Source of the DNA: Candidatus Pantoea floridensis
GTDB lineage: Bacteria; Pseudomonadota; Gammaproteobacteria; Enterobacterales; Enterobacteriaceae
Assembly: GCF_900215435.1 (NCBI RefSeq)
Contig: NZ_OCMY01000001.1
Coordinates: forward strand, 3,844,001 to 3,908,000
DNA: 64,000 bases
Direction: 5' to 3'
Shown: positions 9,338 through 20,878 of the stretch, in pieces
Layout: every line of letters starts with the position of its first letter
How positions within the stretch are numbered: the stretch's first letter is position 1
Program-made: the position numbers and the translations under genes
Notes under the pieces: generated by a model
Told to the model about the DNA's origin: nothing
The model's input: the letters and a program-made list of their open reading frames with translations, nothing else
Databases searched by the model: none

Positions 9338-9958
9338 ATGACCCTGATCCTTTCATTCCTCTTTGCCATCACCATTCTGACGCTCACACCCGGCTTTGAT
9401 ACTGCGCTGGTACTGCGTTCCGCCGCCGCGCAAGGCTGGAAACGCGCCTCGGTAACGGCGCTGGGCGTCACGCTCGGCTGTTTGGTGTGGGGCGTTGCGG
9501 TGGGACTGGGTTTGGGTGCGCTGCTGCTGGCCTCGGAAATGGCTTATAACCTGCTGAAATGGATCGGTGCGGCGTATCTGCTTTATCTTGGCGTCAAACT
9601 GTTGATCAATCCGCGCACGCAGGCGGAAGTAGGGCAGCGCGCGCAGAGTAAAGAACAACGTTATTTCGCCTGCTTCACGCGCGGATTATTCGGCAACCTG
9701 CTTAACCCCAAGGTCGGCGTATTCTATGTCACCTTCCTGCCGCAGTTCATTCCGGCAGGCGCATCGGTGCCGCTGTGGTGCACGCTAATGGCGTTGACGC
9801 ACATGATGATTGGTCTGGTGTGGAATGCCGTGCTGATTGGTGGCAGCCAGTACTTCGCGGCGCATCTGCGTCGTCCTGCGGTACTGAAAGTGATGGATCG
9901 CCTGACTGGCTGCGTATTTATTGGCTTTGCCGCGAAGCTGGCGCTGTCGCGGCGTTAA
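9338..9958 (+). CDS. LysE/RhtB-family amino-acid exporter
   Basis: The 206-residue membrane protein has the LysE translocator layout: a first helix followed by the LTPGFDTALVLRSAAAQGWKR signature, GxxLGxxxWG in helix 2 and NPKVGVFYVTFLPQF near residue 128. Family members export amino acids such as homoserine or threonine with the proton gradient. The substrate cannot be assigned. The ATG lies 28 bp after the structured element. Confidence 0.85.
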   Translation: MTLILSFLFAITILTLTPGFDTALVLRSAAAQGWKRASVTALGVTLGCLVWGVAVGLGLGALLLASEMAYNLLKWIGAAYLLYLGVKLLINPRTQAEVGQRAQSKEQRYFACFTRGLFGNLLNPKVGVFYVTFLPQFIPAGASVPLWCTLMALTHMMIGLVWNAVLIGGSQYFAAHLRRPAVLKVMDRLTGCVFIGFAAKLALSRR

Positions 9959-9961
9959 GCT

Positions 9962-11688
<1,727 letters not shown>

Positions 11689-11734
11689 CTATTTTGGCAG
11701 AAACTGCCGCACGCTGCACGTTGTAGTGTTGAGT

Positions 11735-12556
11735 TTAGAATAGCGTCGATTGTTGCGGCCAGTCAGGTAGATTGCGCAGTGTCGGCTCCAGCTGCTGCAA
11801 TTGCGGCCACAGCGCCTGAACCAGCGGAAACACGTCGCCCATGTCTGGTGTATGAATAAACAGCATGGGATCGCTCTCTTTTTGCCATGCTTGCAGCTTA
11901 CTGCGCCACGGCTGAAACAGGGGCACGCTCTCCGCCACGCTATCACTGCCAATGAAGCGCACCATAGGTTGCGATCCGGTACGCACAGCATGTGGCGGCA
12001 CGCGCGGTTTTTGCGATCGCGCCTGCACCGCTGCGACAGACTGCGAGTTTGAGGCATGCACCGGGCGACTATCGAGCATCACCCGATTAATCCTACGATC
12101 CAGCAAACCGCGATTCAGCGCGCGTTCGGCCTCACCTTTGGCAAAAAACGCCTGATGACGCACTTCCACGCCATAGTGAAAACTGCGCGGCAAGCTATCC
12201 AAAAAGAACCATAAATCACCTAGCTGCGCGGGAGAGAATGCCGCGGGCAGTTGCAACCAATATTGACCGATACGGTTACTCAGCGGATCGAGCAGGCGGA
12301 AAAACGCCGTCAGCAATTCATCACAGTTACGCAGGCCAGATTGGTGACTGATGCTCTCGGGAAATTTGAAGCAGAAGCGGAAGTCATCGTGGGTCATATC
12401 CCGCCAGCGCATCACCACTTCCGGCTTCGGCAAAGCATAAAGTGTGGTATTGCCTTCCACGCAGCCAAACAGCTGTGCGTAATCGGCCAGCGTCTCTAAA
12501 CCGAACTGTTTCCAGCGCGCGTGCTGCCATTGTGGTAAGCCAATGCGAAGTGTCAA
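11735..12556 (-). CDS. yecE: DUF72 protein YecE
   Basis: A 273-residue DUF72 TIM-barrel protein; E. coli YecE has 272. The segment IGLPQWQHARWKQFGL followed by FGCVEGNTTLYALPKPEVV is diagnostic. The frame is open further upstream, but an AAGGAG sits 7 bases before a TTG codon at 12556, and that TTG start gives exactly the family N-terminus (MTLRIGLP). The biochemical role is unknown. It diverges from aspS. Confidence 0.88.
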   Translation of the reverse strand: MTLRIGLPQWQHARWKQFGLETLADYAQLFGCVEGNTTLYALPKPEVVMRWRDMTHDDFRFCFKFPESISHQSGLRNCDELLTAFFRLLDPLSNRIGQYWLQLPAAFSPAQLGDLWFFLDSLPRSFHYGVEVRHQAFFAKGEAERALNRGLLDRRINRVMLDSRPVHASNSQSVAAVQARSQKPRVPPHAVRTGSQPMVRFIGSDSVAESVPLFQPWRSKLQAWQKESDPMLFIHTPDMGDVFPLVQALWPQLQQLEPTLRNLPDWPQQSTLF

Positions 12557-12699
12557 ACGCGAACTCCTTAATCCTTTAGGGGCGGGAAAGGGCGGCATAA
12601 TGTACCCTGTTTTGATGTCGGCAGGAAAAACAGCGCGATAAAGCCTATTGTTTTGTCCGCTTTGATCTGGCTCCACTTATCCTGCCTGGGTTTTTCCAT

Positions 12700-12705
12700 T
12701 ATAAT
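12700..12705 (+). promoter_or_regulatory. Consensus -10 box of the aspS promoter
   Basis: A perfect TATAAT lies 85 bp upstream of aspS. The -35 region (about CTTATC) is poor. Confidence 0.45.
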
Positions 12706-12789
12706 AGCCGCCTTTTTTGCGACAGCATCTCATAAGGTTACGCGGCCTGGTGTTGTCTGGCAGCAGCGGCGAAGTTAAAAGGATACGTT

Positions 12790-14571
12790 ATGCGTACAGA
12801 ATATTGCGGACAGCTCAATCTGTCTCATGTGGGTCAGCAAGTCACTCTCTGCGGCTGGGTAAATCGCCGTCGCGATCTGGGTAGCCTGATTTTTATCGAT
12901 ATGCGCGACCGTGAAGGTATCGCACAGGTGTTCTTCGATTCCGATCGTCAGGACGCTTTCCAGCTGGCATCTGAACTGCGTAACGAATTCTGTATCCAGA
13001 TCACCGGCACCGTGCGTGCACGTGACGAAAAAAACAAAAACAGCGACATGGCCACCGGTGAAGTGGAGGTGTTTGCGCATGAACTGAACATCATCAACCG
13101 TGCTGAACCTCTGCCACTGGATTCGAACCAGATCAATAGCGAAGAAGCGCGTCTGACTTATCGCTATCTGGATCTGCGTCGTCCGGAAATGGCTCAGCGT
13201 TTAAAAACCCGCGCTAAAATTACCAGCTTCGTGCGTCGCTTTATGGATGACCAGGGCTTCCTCGATATCGAAACGCCAATGCTGACCAAAGCAACACCGG
13301 AAGGCGCGCGTGACTATCTGGTGCCGAGCCGCGTACACAAAGGCAAGTTTTACGCGCTGCCGCAGTCACCTCAGCTGTTCAAACAGCTGCTGATGATGTC
13401 GGGTTTTGACCGCTATTATCAAATCGTTAAGTGCTTCCGCGACGAAGATCTGCGTGCCGACCGTCAGCCTGAATTCACCCAGATCGACGTTGAAACCTCG
13501 TTCATGACGGCTGAGCAGGTTCGTGAAAAGATGGAGCGTCTGATTCGTGAGCTGTGGATCGACATCAAGGGCGTCGATCTCGGTGACTTCCCGCAGATGA
13601 CCTTTGCGGAAGCGATGCACCGTTACGGTTCCGACAAGCCAGACCTGCGTAACCCCATGGAGCTGGTGGACGTTGGCGATCTGCTGAAAAATGTCGAGTT
13701 CCAGGTGTTCGCGGGCCCTGCTAATGATGCCAAAGGCCGTGTAGCGGCGCTGCGCGTTCCAGGCGGTGCTGCATTAACGCGTAAGCAAATTGATGAATAC
13801 GGCAAGTTTGTTGAAATCTATGGCGCCAAAGGCCTGGCGTGGATGAAGATTAACGAACGTGCTAAAGGCTTCGAGGGCGTACAGAGCCCGGTAGCGAAAT
13901 TCCTCACGGCAGAGATCGTCGAAGCGATCCTGAATCGCACATCAGCACAAGATGGTGACCTGATCTTCTTCGGTGCCGGCCGCGCTAAAGTGGTGGCGGA
14001 TGCGCTGGGTGCGTTGCGTCTGAAGGTGGGCCGCGATCTGCAGATCACCGATGAAAAAGCCTGGGCGCCGCTGTGGGTTATCGACTTCCCAATGTTTGAG
14101 GAAGATGAAGAGGGCGGCCTGGCAGCGATGCACCATCCGTTCACCTCGCCGAAAGCGATGAGCGCCGAAGCGTTGGCGACCGATCCGGTACAGGCAGTAG
14201 CCAATGCCTACGATATGGTAATTAACGGCTACGAAGTGGGCGGCGGTTCGGTACGTATCCACAGCGGCAAAATGCAGCAGACGGTGTTCAGCATCCTGGG
14301 AATCACCGAAGAAGAGCAGCGCGAGAAGTTTGGCTTCCTGCTCGACGCCCTGAAATACGGCACACCGCCACACGCGGGCTTGGCCTTTGGTCTGGATCGA
14401 CTGACCATGCTGTTAACGGGTACCGATAACATCCGTGATGTGATCGCGTTCCCGAAAACTACCGCAGCAGCATGTCTGATGACTGAAGCGCCAAGCGAAG
14501 CCAATCCAGCCGCCTTGTTGGATCTGGGTATTTTAGTGGCACCGAAGAAAGAAAAGTCAGAGAACAAGTAA
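12790..14571 (+). CDS. aspS: Aspartyl-tRNA synthetase
   Basis: A class II synthetase of 593 residues with the bacterial layout: an N-terminal OB-fold anticodon-binding domain ([23 protein letters not shown], about 18-105), motif 2 [16 protein letters not shown] near 218, the bacterial GAD insert (about 290-420) and motif 3 [15 protein letters not shown] near 530. It charges tRNA-Asp. Its stop codon overlaps the nudB start by one base (TAATG), so the two are coupled. Confidence 0.98.
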   Translation: MRTEYCGQLNLSHVGQQVTLCGWVNRRRDLGSLIFIDMRDREGIAQVFFDSDRQDAFQLASELRNEFCIQITGTVRARDEKNKNSDMATGEVEVFAHELNIINRAEPLPLDSNQINSEEARLTYRYLDLRRPEMAQRLKTRAKITSFVRRFMDDQGFLDIETPMLTKATPEGARDYLVPSRVHKGKFYALPQSPQLFKQLLMMSGFDRYYQIVKCFRDEDLRADRQPEFTQIDVETSFMTAEQVREKMERLIRELWIDIKGVDLGDFPQMTFAEAMHRYGSDKPDLRNPMELVDVGDLLKNVEFQVFAGPANDAKGRVAALRVPGGAALTRKQIDEYGKFVEIYGAKGLAWMKINERAKGFEGVQSPVAKFLTAEIVEAILNRTSAQDGDLIFFGAGRAKVVADALGALRLKVGRDLQITDEKAWAPLWVIDFPMFEEDEEGGLAAMHHPFTSPKAMSAEALATDPVQAVANAYDMVINGYEVGGGSVRIHSGKMQQTVFSILGITEEEQREKFGFLLDALKYGTPPHAGLAFGLDRLTMLLTGTDNIRDVIAFPKTTAAACLMTEAPSEANPAALLDLGILVAPKKEKSENK

Positions 14572-15002
14572 TGGGCTATAAACATCCGGTATCGGTGCTG
14601 GTAGTGATTTTTGCGCGAGATACCGGCCGGGTGTTAATGCTGCAGCGACGTGATGACGACAGCTTTTGGCAATCGGTTACTGGCAGCCTGGAAGCGGGTG
14701 AAAGCCCACATCAGGCGGCTCAGCGCGAAGTGTTAGAAGAGCTCGCCATCGACATAGCGGATGAAAAGTTAGTGCTGGACGATTGTCACAAAGAGATCGA
14801 GTTTGAAATCTTCCCGCACTATCGCCATCGTTACGCGCCGGGCACCACGCACAATCGCGAACACTGGTTCAGGTTGGCGTTACCCGCAGAGCGTGAGCTA
14901 CTGCTCACCGAGCATCTCGCCGCGCGCTGGCTCGACCCCGCCGCTGCCGCAGCCCTCACCAAGTCCTGGAGTAACCGCCAGGCAATTGAAGAATTTATCT
15001 GA
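14571..15002 (+). CDS. nudB: Dihydroneopterin triphosphate diphosphatase NudB
   Basis: A 143-residue Nudix hydrolase whose Nudix box reads GSLEAGESPHQAAQREVLEEL (GX5EX7REUXEEXGU form). In E. coli NudB removes pyrophosphate from dihydroneopterin triphosphate in folate synthesis. The place directly after aspS and the N-terminus (GYKHPVSVLVVIF) match NudB rather than other Nudix enzymes. Confidence 0.93.
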   Translation: MGYKHPVSVLVVIFARDTGRVLMLQRRDDDSFWQSVTGSLEAGESPHQAAQREVLEELAIDIADEKLVLDDCHKEIEFEIFPHYRHRYAPGTTHNREHWFRLALPAERELLLTEHLAARWLDPAAAAALTKSWSNRQAIEEFI

Positions 15003-15243
15003 ATGCTCGCCGCCGCGCGTTATTCCGGTGGCGAATGCATTAAGTTTTATGAATCTGGTGAGTTTTCAATGAACGCACCGAACAATATCGAACAGTCAGG
15101 CGTAATCGGCGCCGCGAGGTTGTTCACCGCCAGCGCACAGCAACCGGAGCGTACTTATGTACGTGAGGATTGCGAGCACTGCCGGGGGACAAGATCGCAA
15201 GTAAGATAGCCTGCACCCAGTAAAAGATCGGAGAATATGCAAG
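15003..15243 (+). other. nudB-yebC spacer with small hairpins
   Basis: A 241-bp spacer where E. coli has almost none. It contains a CGTAC-ttat-GTACG hairpin near 15150 and an open frame of 68 codons (15003-15209) without a ribosome site. A Shine-Dalgarno (GGAG) occurs just before yebC. I see no convincing gene. The GTACTTATGTACGTGAGGAT part looks like sequence recurring between genes in enterobacteria, from memory only. Confidence 0.35.
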
Positions 15244-15987
15244 ATGGCTGGACACAGTAAATGGGCGAATACTAAGCACCGTAAAGCTGCTCAGGACGCT
15301 AAACGCGGTAAAATCTTCACCAAAATCATTCGCGAGCTGGTTACCGCTGCGAAGCTCGGTGGCGGCGATGCCGGTTCCAACCCGCGCCTGCGCGCAGCGA
15401 TGGACAAAGCCCTGTCCAATAACATGACCCGCGATACCATGAACCGCGCAATTGCACGCGGCGTGGGCGGCGAAGATGATTCCAACATGGAAACCATCAT
15501 CTATGAAGGTTACGGTCCGGGCGGCTCTGCTGTGATGATCGAGTGCCTGAGCGACAACCGCAACCGTACCGTTGGCGAAGTGCGTCATGCCTTCACCAAA
15601 ACTGGCGGTAACCTCGGAACTGACGGTTCAGTTTCTTACCTGTTTAGCAAGAAGGGTGTTATCTCCTTCGCGCCAGGCCAGGACGAAGATGCGGTAATGG
15701 AAGCGGCGCTGGAAGCCGGTGCCGAAGACGTCGTCGCCTATGATGATGGCGCAATTGACGTGTTCACCGCGTGGGAAGAGCTGGGTGCGGTGCGTGATGC
15801 GCTGGAAGCTGGCGGCTTGAAAGCGGACACCGCTGAAGTCTCAATGATCCCTTCAACCAAAGCCGAAATGGATGCCGAAACTGCGCCGAAACTGCTGCGC
15901 CTGATCGACATGCTGGAAGACTGCGATGATGTGCAGGAAGTGTACCATAACGGTGAAATCTCTGATGAGATCGCAGAAACGCTGTAA
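15244..15987 (+). CDS. yebC: YebC/TACO1-family regulator or translation factor
   Basis: The 247-residue protein begins [23 protein letters not shown] and includes [21 protein letters not shown], both hallmarks of the family. YebC proteins were described as DNA-binding regulators, and relatives help ribosomes through proline-rich stretches. It is cytoplasmic and lies just upstream of ruvC, as in E. coli. Confidence 0.96.
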   Translation: MAGHSKWANTKHRKAAQDAKRGKIFTKIIRELVTAAKLGGGDAGSNPRLRAAMDKALSNNMTRDTMNRAIARGVGGEDDSNMETIIYEGYGPGGSAVMIECLSDNRNRTVGEVRHAFTKTGGNLGTDGSVSYLFSKKGVISFAPGQDEDAVMEAALEAGAEDVVAYDDGAIDVFTAWEELGAVRDALEAGGLKADTAEVSMIPSTKAEMDAETAPKLLRLIDMLEDCDDVQEVYHNGEISDEIAETL

Positions 15988-16024
15988 TGGCGTTGCTTAA
16001 AACCCCACTTACCGGAGACGCGCT

Positions 16025-16552
16025 GTGGCGATAATTCTCGGGATCGATCCCGGCTCGCGCGTCACCGGTTACGGTGTTATCCGCCAAACCGGCCGCCAGC
16101 TCACCTACCTGGGCAGCGGCTGTATCCGCACCAGCGTCACCGATTTGCCGTCGCGCCTCAAACTGATTTACGCCGGCGTCTGCGAAATCATCACGCAGTT
16201 TTCACCTGATTACTTCGCCATTGAGCAGGTGTTTATGGCGAAGAATGCTGACTCAGCGCTCAAGCTGGGCCAGGCGCGCGGTGCGGCGATTGTGGCTGCG
16301 GTGAATCACGATTTGCCGGTATTTGAATATGCAGCGCGGCAGGTGAAGCAAACGGTAACCGGCACCGGTGGTGCAGAGAAAAGTCAGGTACAGCACATGG
16401 TGCGGACCTTGCTGAAACTGCCGGCGAACCCGCAAGCTGACGCCGCCGATGCGCTGGCGATTGCCATCACCCACTGCCATATGAGTCAAAATGCTGGACG
16501 TATAAGTAACACAAAACTGGTGATGACGCGCGGTCGTATGCGATCGGGTTAG
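16025..16552 (+). CDS. ruvC: Holliday junction endonuclease RuvC
   Basis: A 175-residue RNase-H-fold resolvase that cuts four-way junctions after RuvAB branch migration. Catalytic acids are visible: Asp7 in [14 protein letters not shown], Glu in FAIEQVF near 66, and the Asp pair in [14 protein letters not shown] near 138-141. The start is a GTG, 37 bp after yebC. It is separated from ruvAB by a LexA box. Confidence 0.96.
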   Translation: MAIILGIDPGSRVTGYGVIRQTGRQLTYLGSGCIRTSVTDLPSRLKLIYAGVCEIITQFSPDYFAIEQVFMAKNADSALKLGQARGAAIVAAVNHDLPVFEYAARQVKQTVTGTGGAEKSQVQHMVRTLLKLPANPQADAADALAIAITHCHMSQNAGRISNTKLVMTRGRMRSG

Positions 16553-16575
16553 CGGAAACGAAACGCTATACGAGG

Positions 16576-16591
16576 CTGGATATTCATCCAG
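16576..16591. promoter_or_regulatory. LexA operator of ruvAB
   Basis: CTGGATATTCATCCAG is a 16-bp SOS box nearly the same as that of the E. coli ruvAB operon, placed about 50 bp before ruvA. It predicts DNA-damage induction of ruvAB but not ruvC. Confidence 0.85.
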
Positions 16592-16643
16592 CTTTTTTTA
16601 TGCTATAAACGCAGGCTTACTTACAGATTAAGGAATCGCTCAG

Positions 16644-17258
16644 GTGATTGGTCGTTTACGAGGCAACATTCTGGAAAAACAGCCGCCGCTGGTGTTAATT
16701 GAAGCGCACGGCGTCGGTTATGAAGTGCACATGCCAATGACCTGCTTTTACGAGCTGCCGGAAATTAATCAGGAAGCGATCATCTTTACCCAGTTCGTGG
16801 TGCGTGAAGATGCGCAGCTGCTGTTCGGTTTCAATAACAAGCAGGAGCGCACGCTGTTCCGCGAGCTGGTGAAAGTGAATGGCGTGGGGCCAAAGCTGGC
16901 GCTAGCGATCTTGTCGGGCATGTCAGCGCAGCAGTTCGTTACTGCGGTTGAGCGACAAGAGATTGCGTCTTTGATTAAACTGCCAGGCGTAGGCAAAAAA
17001 ACCGCCGAGCGCTTGATCGTGGAAATGAAAGACCGCTTCATTGGTATGCACGGCGATCTGTTTGGCGGTGACTCAACCTTTACATTGACGACGCCATCAG
17101 CCGCGCAGGATAACAACGATGCTGAAGCAGAAGCCGTATCGGCACTGGTTGCCCTCGGTTATAAACCACAGGAAGCCAGCCGCATGATCAGCAAAGTGGG
17201 AAAACCGGACGCGGATTGCGAAACCCTGATTCGCGAAGCGCTGCGCGCAGCTATTTGA
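16644..17258 (+). CDS. ruvA: Holliday junction branch-migration protein RuvA
   Basis: The 204-residue protein shows the three RuvA domains: OB-fold (1-65, [28 protein letters not shown]), a double helix-hairpin-helix ([15 protein letters not shown] and [19 protein letters not shown]) and a C-terminal UBA-like domain that contacts RuvB. It starts with GTG after the LexA box and lies 8 bp before ruvB. Confidence 0.97.
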   Translation: MIGRLRGNILEKQPPLVLIEAHGVGYEVHMPMTCFYELPEINQEAIIFTQFVVREDAQLLFGFNNKQERTLFRELVKVNGVGPKLALAILSGMSAQQFVTAVERQEIASLIKLPGVGKKTAERLIVEMKDRFIGMHGDLFGGDSTFTLTTPSAAQDNNDAEAEAVSALVALGYKPQEASRMISKVGKPDADCETLIREALRAAI

Positions 17259-17266
17259 GGTAAAGC

Positions 17267-18271
17267 ATGATTGAAGCCGATCGCCTGGTCTCGGGCAGTT
17301 CCTTTAACGAAGAAGAAACGCTCGATCGTGCCATTCGACCTAAGCTGCTGACGGAATATGTGGGTCAGCCGCAGGTGCGCGAGCAAATGGAGATTTTCAT
17401 CCAGGCTGCGAAACTGCGCGGCGACGCACTCGATCACCTGCTGATCTTTGGTCCGCCGGGATTGGGTAAAACCACGCTGGCCAACATCGTAGCCAATGAA
17501 ATGGGCGTTAATCTGCGCACGACGTCGGGGCCGGTGCTGGAAAAAGCGGGCGATCTCGCAGCGATGTTGACCAACCTCGAACCGCATGACGTGCTGTTCA
17601 TCGATGAAATCCATCGCCTTTCACCGGTAGTGGAAGAGGTGCTGTATCCGGCAATGGAAGATTATCAGCTGGATATTATGATTGGTGAGGGTCCGGCGGC
17701 GCGTTCCATTAAGCTCGACCTGCCACCGTTTACCCTGATTGGCGCCACCACACGTGCGGGTTCATTAACTTCGCCGTTGCGCGATCGCTTTGGCATCGTC
17801 CAGCGTCTTGAATTCTATAATGTCCCTGACTTACAGCACATCGTTGGGCGAAGCGCAGCCTGTCTTGGCTTGGCGTTGAGCGAAGAGGGTGCGTTAGAAA
17901 TCGCGCGTCGTGCGCGCGGTACGCCACGCATCGCCAACCGGTTGCTGCGTCGTGTACGGGACTTTGCGGAAGTGCGCGCCAACGGTAATTTGAGCGGCGA
18001 AGTATCGGCTAGCGCGCTGGATATGCTTAACGTCGACAGTCAGGGGTTTGATTATATGGACCGCAAACTGCTGCTGGCGATCATCGACAAATTCTCGGGT
18101 GGTCCGGTTGGGTTAGATAATCTGGCTGCGGCGATTGGCGAGGAGCGGGAAACGATCGAGGATGTGATTGAACCCTTCCTGATTCAACAGGGATTCATTC
18201 AGCGCACGCCGCGTGGCCGTATGGCAACGCAGCATGCCTATAAACATTTTGGTATCAGTCGCGAAGAGTAA
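17267..18271 (+). CDS. ruvB: Holliday junction DNA helicase RuvB
   Basis: A 334-residue AAA+ motor of branch migration. Walker A is GPPGLGKTT near 65, Walker [10 protein letters not shown] near 112, sensor 1 LIGATTRAG near 160, arginine finger in SPLRDRFG near 170, and a winged-helix domain at the C-terminus. Last gene of the SOS-controlled ruvAB operon. It converges on znuB and shares a terminator overlapping that gene's last codons. Confidence 0.98.
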   Translation: MIEADRLVSGSSFNEEETLDRAIRPKLLTEYVGQPQVREQMEIFIQAAKLRGDALDHLLIFGPPGLGKTTLANIVANEMGVNLRTTSGPVLEKAGDLAAMLTNLEPHDVLFIDEIHRLSPVVEEVLYPAMEDYQLDIMIGEGPAARSIKLDLPPFTLIGATTRAGSLTSPLRDRFGIVQRLEFYNVPDLQHIVGRSAACLGLALSEEGALEIARRARGTPRIANRLLRRVRDFAEVRANGNLSGEVSASALDMLNVDSQGFDYMDRKLLLAIIDKFSGGPVGLDNLAAAIGEERETIEDVIEPFLIQQGFIQRTPRGRMATQHAYKHFGISREE

Positions 18272-18297
18272 ACCGGCGTTAAGCCGCCGGTTTTTTT
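18271..18297 (+). terminator. ruvB terminator embedded in the end of znuB
   Basis: AACCGGCG / CGCCGGTT stem followed by a run of seven T. It begins at the ruvB stop codon, and its right half encodes, in the opposite direction, the last residues (KKPAA) of ZnuB. Confidence 0.75.
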
Positions 18298-19064
18298 GCC
18301 ATGCTGATAATGAACAGCACCGCGGCACATAATACAACTGAAGGACCGGCTGGCGTATCGTAAGTGGCGGAGAAGGTTAGCCCGCCGGTTACCGCAACAA
18401 TACCGACAATCACGGCAAAACCCGCCATCTGCTCTGGCGAGCGCGAGAAACGACGCGCCGTCGCCGCCGGGATAATCAGCAGCGATGTAATGATCAACGC
18501 GCCGACAAATTTCATTGCCACACCGATGGTTAAAGCGGTCACCAGCATCAGCATCAAACGCGTACGCTGAATGTTCACGCCATCCACCTGTGCCAGCTCA
18601 GGGCTGATGGTCATCGACAGCAGAGCGTTCCACTGCCACGCCATCACGGCTAACACAATCGCTACGCCTCCGCCCATCATCCACAGGTCATCTGGCGTGA
18701 CCGCCAGCAGGTCACCAAACAGATACGCCATCAGATCGACACGCACACCTTGCATCAGGCTCACCACCACTAAACCCAGCGACAGCGCACTGTGCGCCAT
18801 AATGCCGAGCAGCGTGTCGATAGCGAGATGTGGGCGACGCTCCAGCCATACCAATCCCAGTGCCAGACAGACGGTAACCAGAATCACTGCATAGTAAGGA
18901 TTAACGTTGAGTAGTAAACCAAACGCCACACCTAGCAGCGATGCATGGGCAAGGGTGTCACCAAAGTAGGACATACGGCGCCAAACCACAAACGAGCCAA
19001 GCGGACCGGCGGCCAGCGCCAGCAAGACGCCACCCAGCCAGCCAGGTAATAACAGTTCAATCAT
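18279..19064 (-). CDS. znuB: Zinc ABC transporter permease ZnuB
   Basis: A 261-residue inner-membrane permease of the ABC-3 family, with the start [45 protein letters not shown] typical of ZnuB. It forms the channel of the high-affinity ZnuABC zinc importer. It overlaps znuC by 4 bp and is expected to be transcribed with it from the Zur-controlled promoter. Confidence 0.96.
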   Translation of the reverse strand: MIELLLPGWLGGVLLALAAGPLGSFVVWRRMSYFGDTLAHASLLGVAFGLLLNVNPYYAVILVTVCLALGLVWLERRPHLAIDTLLGIMAHSALSLGLVVVSLMQGVRVDLMAYLFGDLLAVTPDDLWMMGGGVAIVLAVMAWQWNALLSMTISPELAQVDGVNIQRTRLMLMLVTALTIGVAMKFVGALIITSLLIIPAATARRFSRSPEQMAGFAVIVGIVAVTGGLTFSATYDTPAGPSVVLCAAVLFIISMAKKPAA

Positions 19065-19816
19065 GACGGGCCATTTCCTTTGCGCAGAACAATGCGTCCC
19101 TGTAAATCGTGACGGTGATTATGATGATGACGATAGATTGCCAGCTGCTGCGCACCGCGCGGCCCAAACATGGCGATAAATTCAGGATGCTGCGAAACGG
19201 CTTCGGGTGTCCCGGAACAGCAGATGTGATGATTAAGACACAGCACTTCATCGGTTTTCGCCATCACCAAATGTAAATCATGCGAGACCATTAGCACGCC
19301 ACAGTTTAGCTCGCGACGCAGCTGATCGATCAAATCATACAGCGCAACCTGGCCGTTCACGTCAACACCCTGGGTTGGCTCATCCAGCACCAGCAGTTGA
19401 GGATCATTCAGCAGCGCTCGCGCCAGTAAAACACGCTGGGTTTCCCCGCCAGAGAGTTTTTGCAGCGGCGCATTAAGCAGATGTCCACCCTGTACGCGTT
19501 TTAACGCGGGCAAAATCGCATCACGTCGGGTACCGCGCGAAAGACGCATGAAGCGCTCAACGGTGATTGGCAATGTGGGATCAATGTGCAGTTTCTGCGG
19601 CACGTAGCCGATGCGCAAATCAGCGGCGCGCTTGACGGTGCCGCCGGTTGGTTTAAGCAGCCCGAGCACCGTGCGAACCAACGTCGATTTGCCAGCGCCA
19701 TTCGGGCCCAGCAGAGTGAGAATTTTCCCGCGCTCGAGCGTAAGGCTAATGCCTGCTAGCACCGGGCGCTGGGAGAACTTCACTGAAATGTTTTCAAGAG
19801 TAACAAGTGGCGGCAT
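19061..19816 (-). CDS. znuC: Zinc ABC transporter ATPase ZnuC
   Basis: The 251-residue ATPase powers ZnuAB. Walker [11 protein letters not shown], signature LSGGETQRV and Walker [13 protein letters not shown] are intact, and the histidine-rich tail (RHHHNHRHD) typical of ZnuC is present. The ATG at 19816 gives the conserved family N-terminus ([12 protein letters not shown]). An ATG six codons upstream is also possible but would lie only 9 bp from the Zur box. Confidence 0.96.
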   Translation of the reverse strand: MPPLVTLENISVKFSQRPVLAGISLTLERGKILTLLGPNGAGKSTLVRTVLGLLKPTGGTVKRAADLRIGYVPQKLHIDPTLPITVERFMRLSRGTRRDAILPALKRVQGGHLLNAPLQKLSGGETQRVLLARALLNDPQLLVLDEPTQGVDVNGQVALYDLIDQLRRELNCGVLMVSHDLHLVMAKTDEVLCLNHHICCSGTPEAVSQHPEFIAMFGPRGAQQLAIYRHHHNHRHDLQGRIVLRKGNGPS

Positions 19817-19842
19817 GATATTTACGGGTTGCATAGAATTTC

Positions 19843-19863
19843 GAATGTTATAATATCACATTC
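19843..19863. promoter_or_regulatory. Zur operator between znuCB and znuA
   Basis: A 21-bp near-palindrome has outer arms GAATGT and ACATTC around an ATAATAT core, matching the Zur box at the same place in E. coli. One operator can repress both divergent transcripts when zinc is sufficient. Confidence 0.88.
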
Positions 19864-19893
19864 CATCACCTGGTCACGATGGAATGTCGTATT

Positions 19894-20865
19894 ATGTTAC
19901 ACAATAAAAAACGTCTTATTTTCACCCTCACTGCTGCGGCAATCGCTACCTCCTCCGCACTGCCTGCGCGCTCAGCGGTGGTGGCTTCAATTAAACCCAT
20001 CGGATTTATCGCAGCCGCAATCGCCGATGGCATTACACCGGTTGAAGTGTTGCTGCCTGACGGTGCTTCTGAACATGATTATGCTCTGCGTCCTTCCGAT
20101 GTAAAACGTATAAAAAACGCAGACTTAGTGGTGTGGACCGGCCCGGAAATGGAAGCCTTCCTGACCAAGTCAGCGGCAGAATTACCTGCCAATAAAAACC
20201 TCGAGATCGCCGCTTTGCCGGAAGTAAAACCGTTATTGATTAGCGGCGATGATGATGATGAGGAACATGAGCACGATCACGATCATGACCTTGCCTCAGA
20301 AAAGTCTGAGCAACAAGACCTGTCTCATGCTCACCACCACCATGGGCAATTTAATATGCATCTGTGGATGTCCCCTGAGATCGCAAGGCAATCTGCGGTT
20401 GCAATCCATGGGAAATTATTGGAACTTATGCCGCAAAGCAAAGCCAAACTTGACGCTAACCTGCAGCAGTTTGAGGCAGAATTAGCCAACGCGGATACAC
20501 ACATTGGCGCGCAACTTGCGCCTGTGCGGAATAAGGGTTATTTCGTTTTTCACGATGCGTATAGCTACTTTGAAAAACATTACGGTTTGTCACCATTAGG
20601 GCATTTTACCGTCAATCCTGAAATCCAACCGGGCGCCCAGCGTTTACATCAAATACGAACACAGTTGGTTGAGCAGAAAGCCGTATGCGTTTTTGCTGAA
20701 CCACAATTCAGGCCGGCCGTCATCGATGCCGTGTCTCGTGGAACTGAGGTGCGTAAAGGCACGCTCGATCCATTGGGCATGGGGATCAGCTTAACAAAAG
20801 ATAGCTACGTGAAATTCCTTTCACAGCTGTCGAGCCAGTATGCGAGCTGCCTGAATGGAGCATGA
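19894..20865 (+). CDS. znuA: Periplasmic zinc-binding protein ZnuA
   Basis: The solute-binding protein of the zinc importer, 323 residues from the ATG at 19894, which gives the family start (MLHNKKRL) and a Sec signal peptide of about 30 residues. Zinc ligands are visible: [24 protein letters not shown] and [10 protein letters not shown], plus an acidic His loop (HEHDHDHD...HAHHHH) near 125-150. It is divergent from znuCB across the Zur box, and mepM follows after 13 bp. Confidence 0.96.
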   Translation: MLHNKKRLIFTLTAAAIATSSALPARSAVVASIKPIGFIAAAIADGITPVEVLLPDGASEHDYALRPSDVKRIKNADLVVWTGPEMEAFLTKSAAELPANKNLEIAALPEVKPLLISGDDDDEEHEHDHDHDLASEKSEQQDLSHAHHHHGQFNMHLWMSPEIARQSAVAIHGKLLELMPQSKAKLDANLQQFEAELANADTHIGAQLAPVRNKGYFVFHDAYSYFEKHYGLSPLGHFTVNPEIQPGAQRLHQIRTQLVEQKAVCVFAEPQFRPAVIDAVSRGTEVRKGTLDPLGMGISLTKDSYVKFLSQLSSQYASCLNGA

Positions 20866-20878
20866 GGAATAAGTAAAA

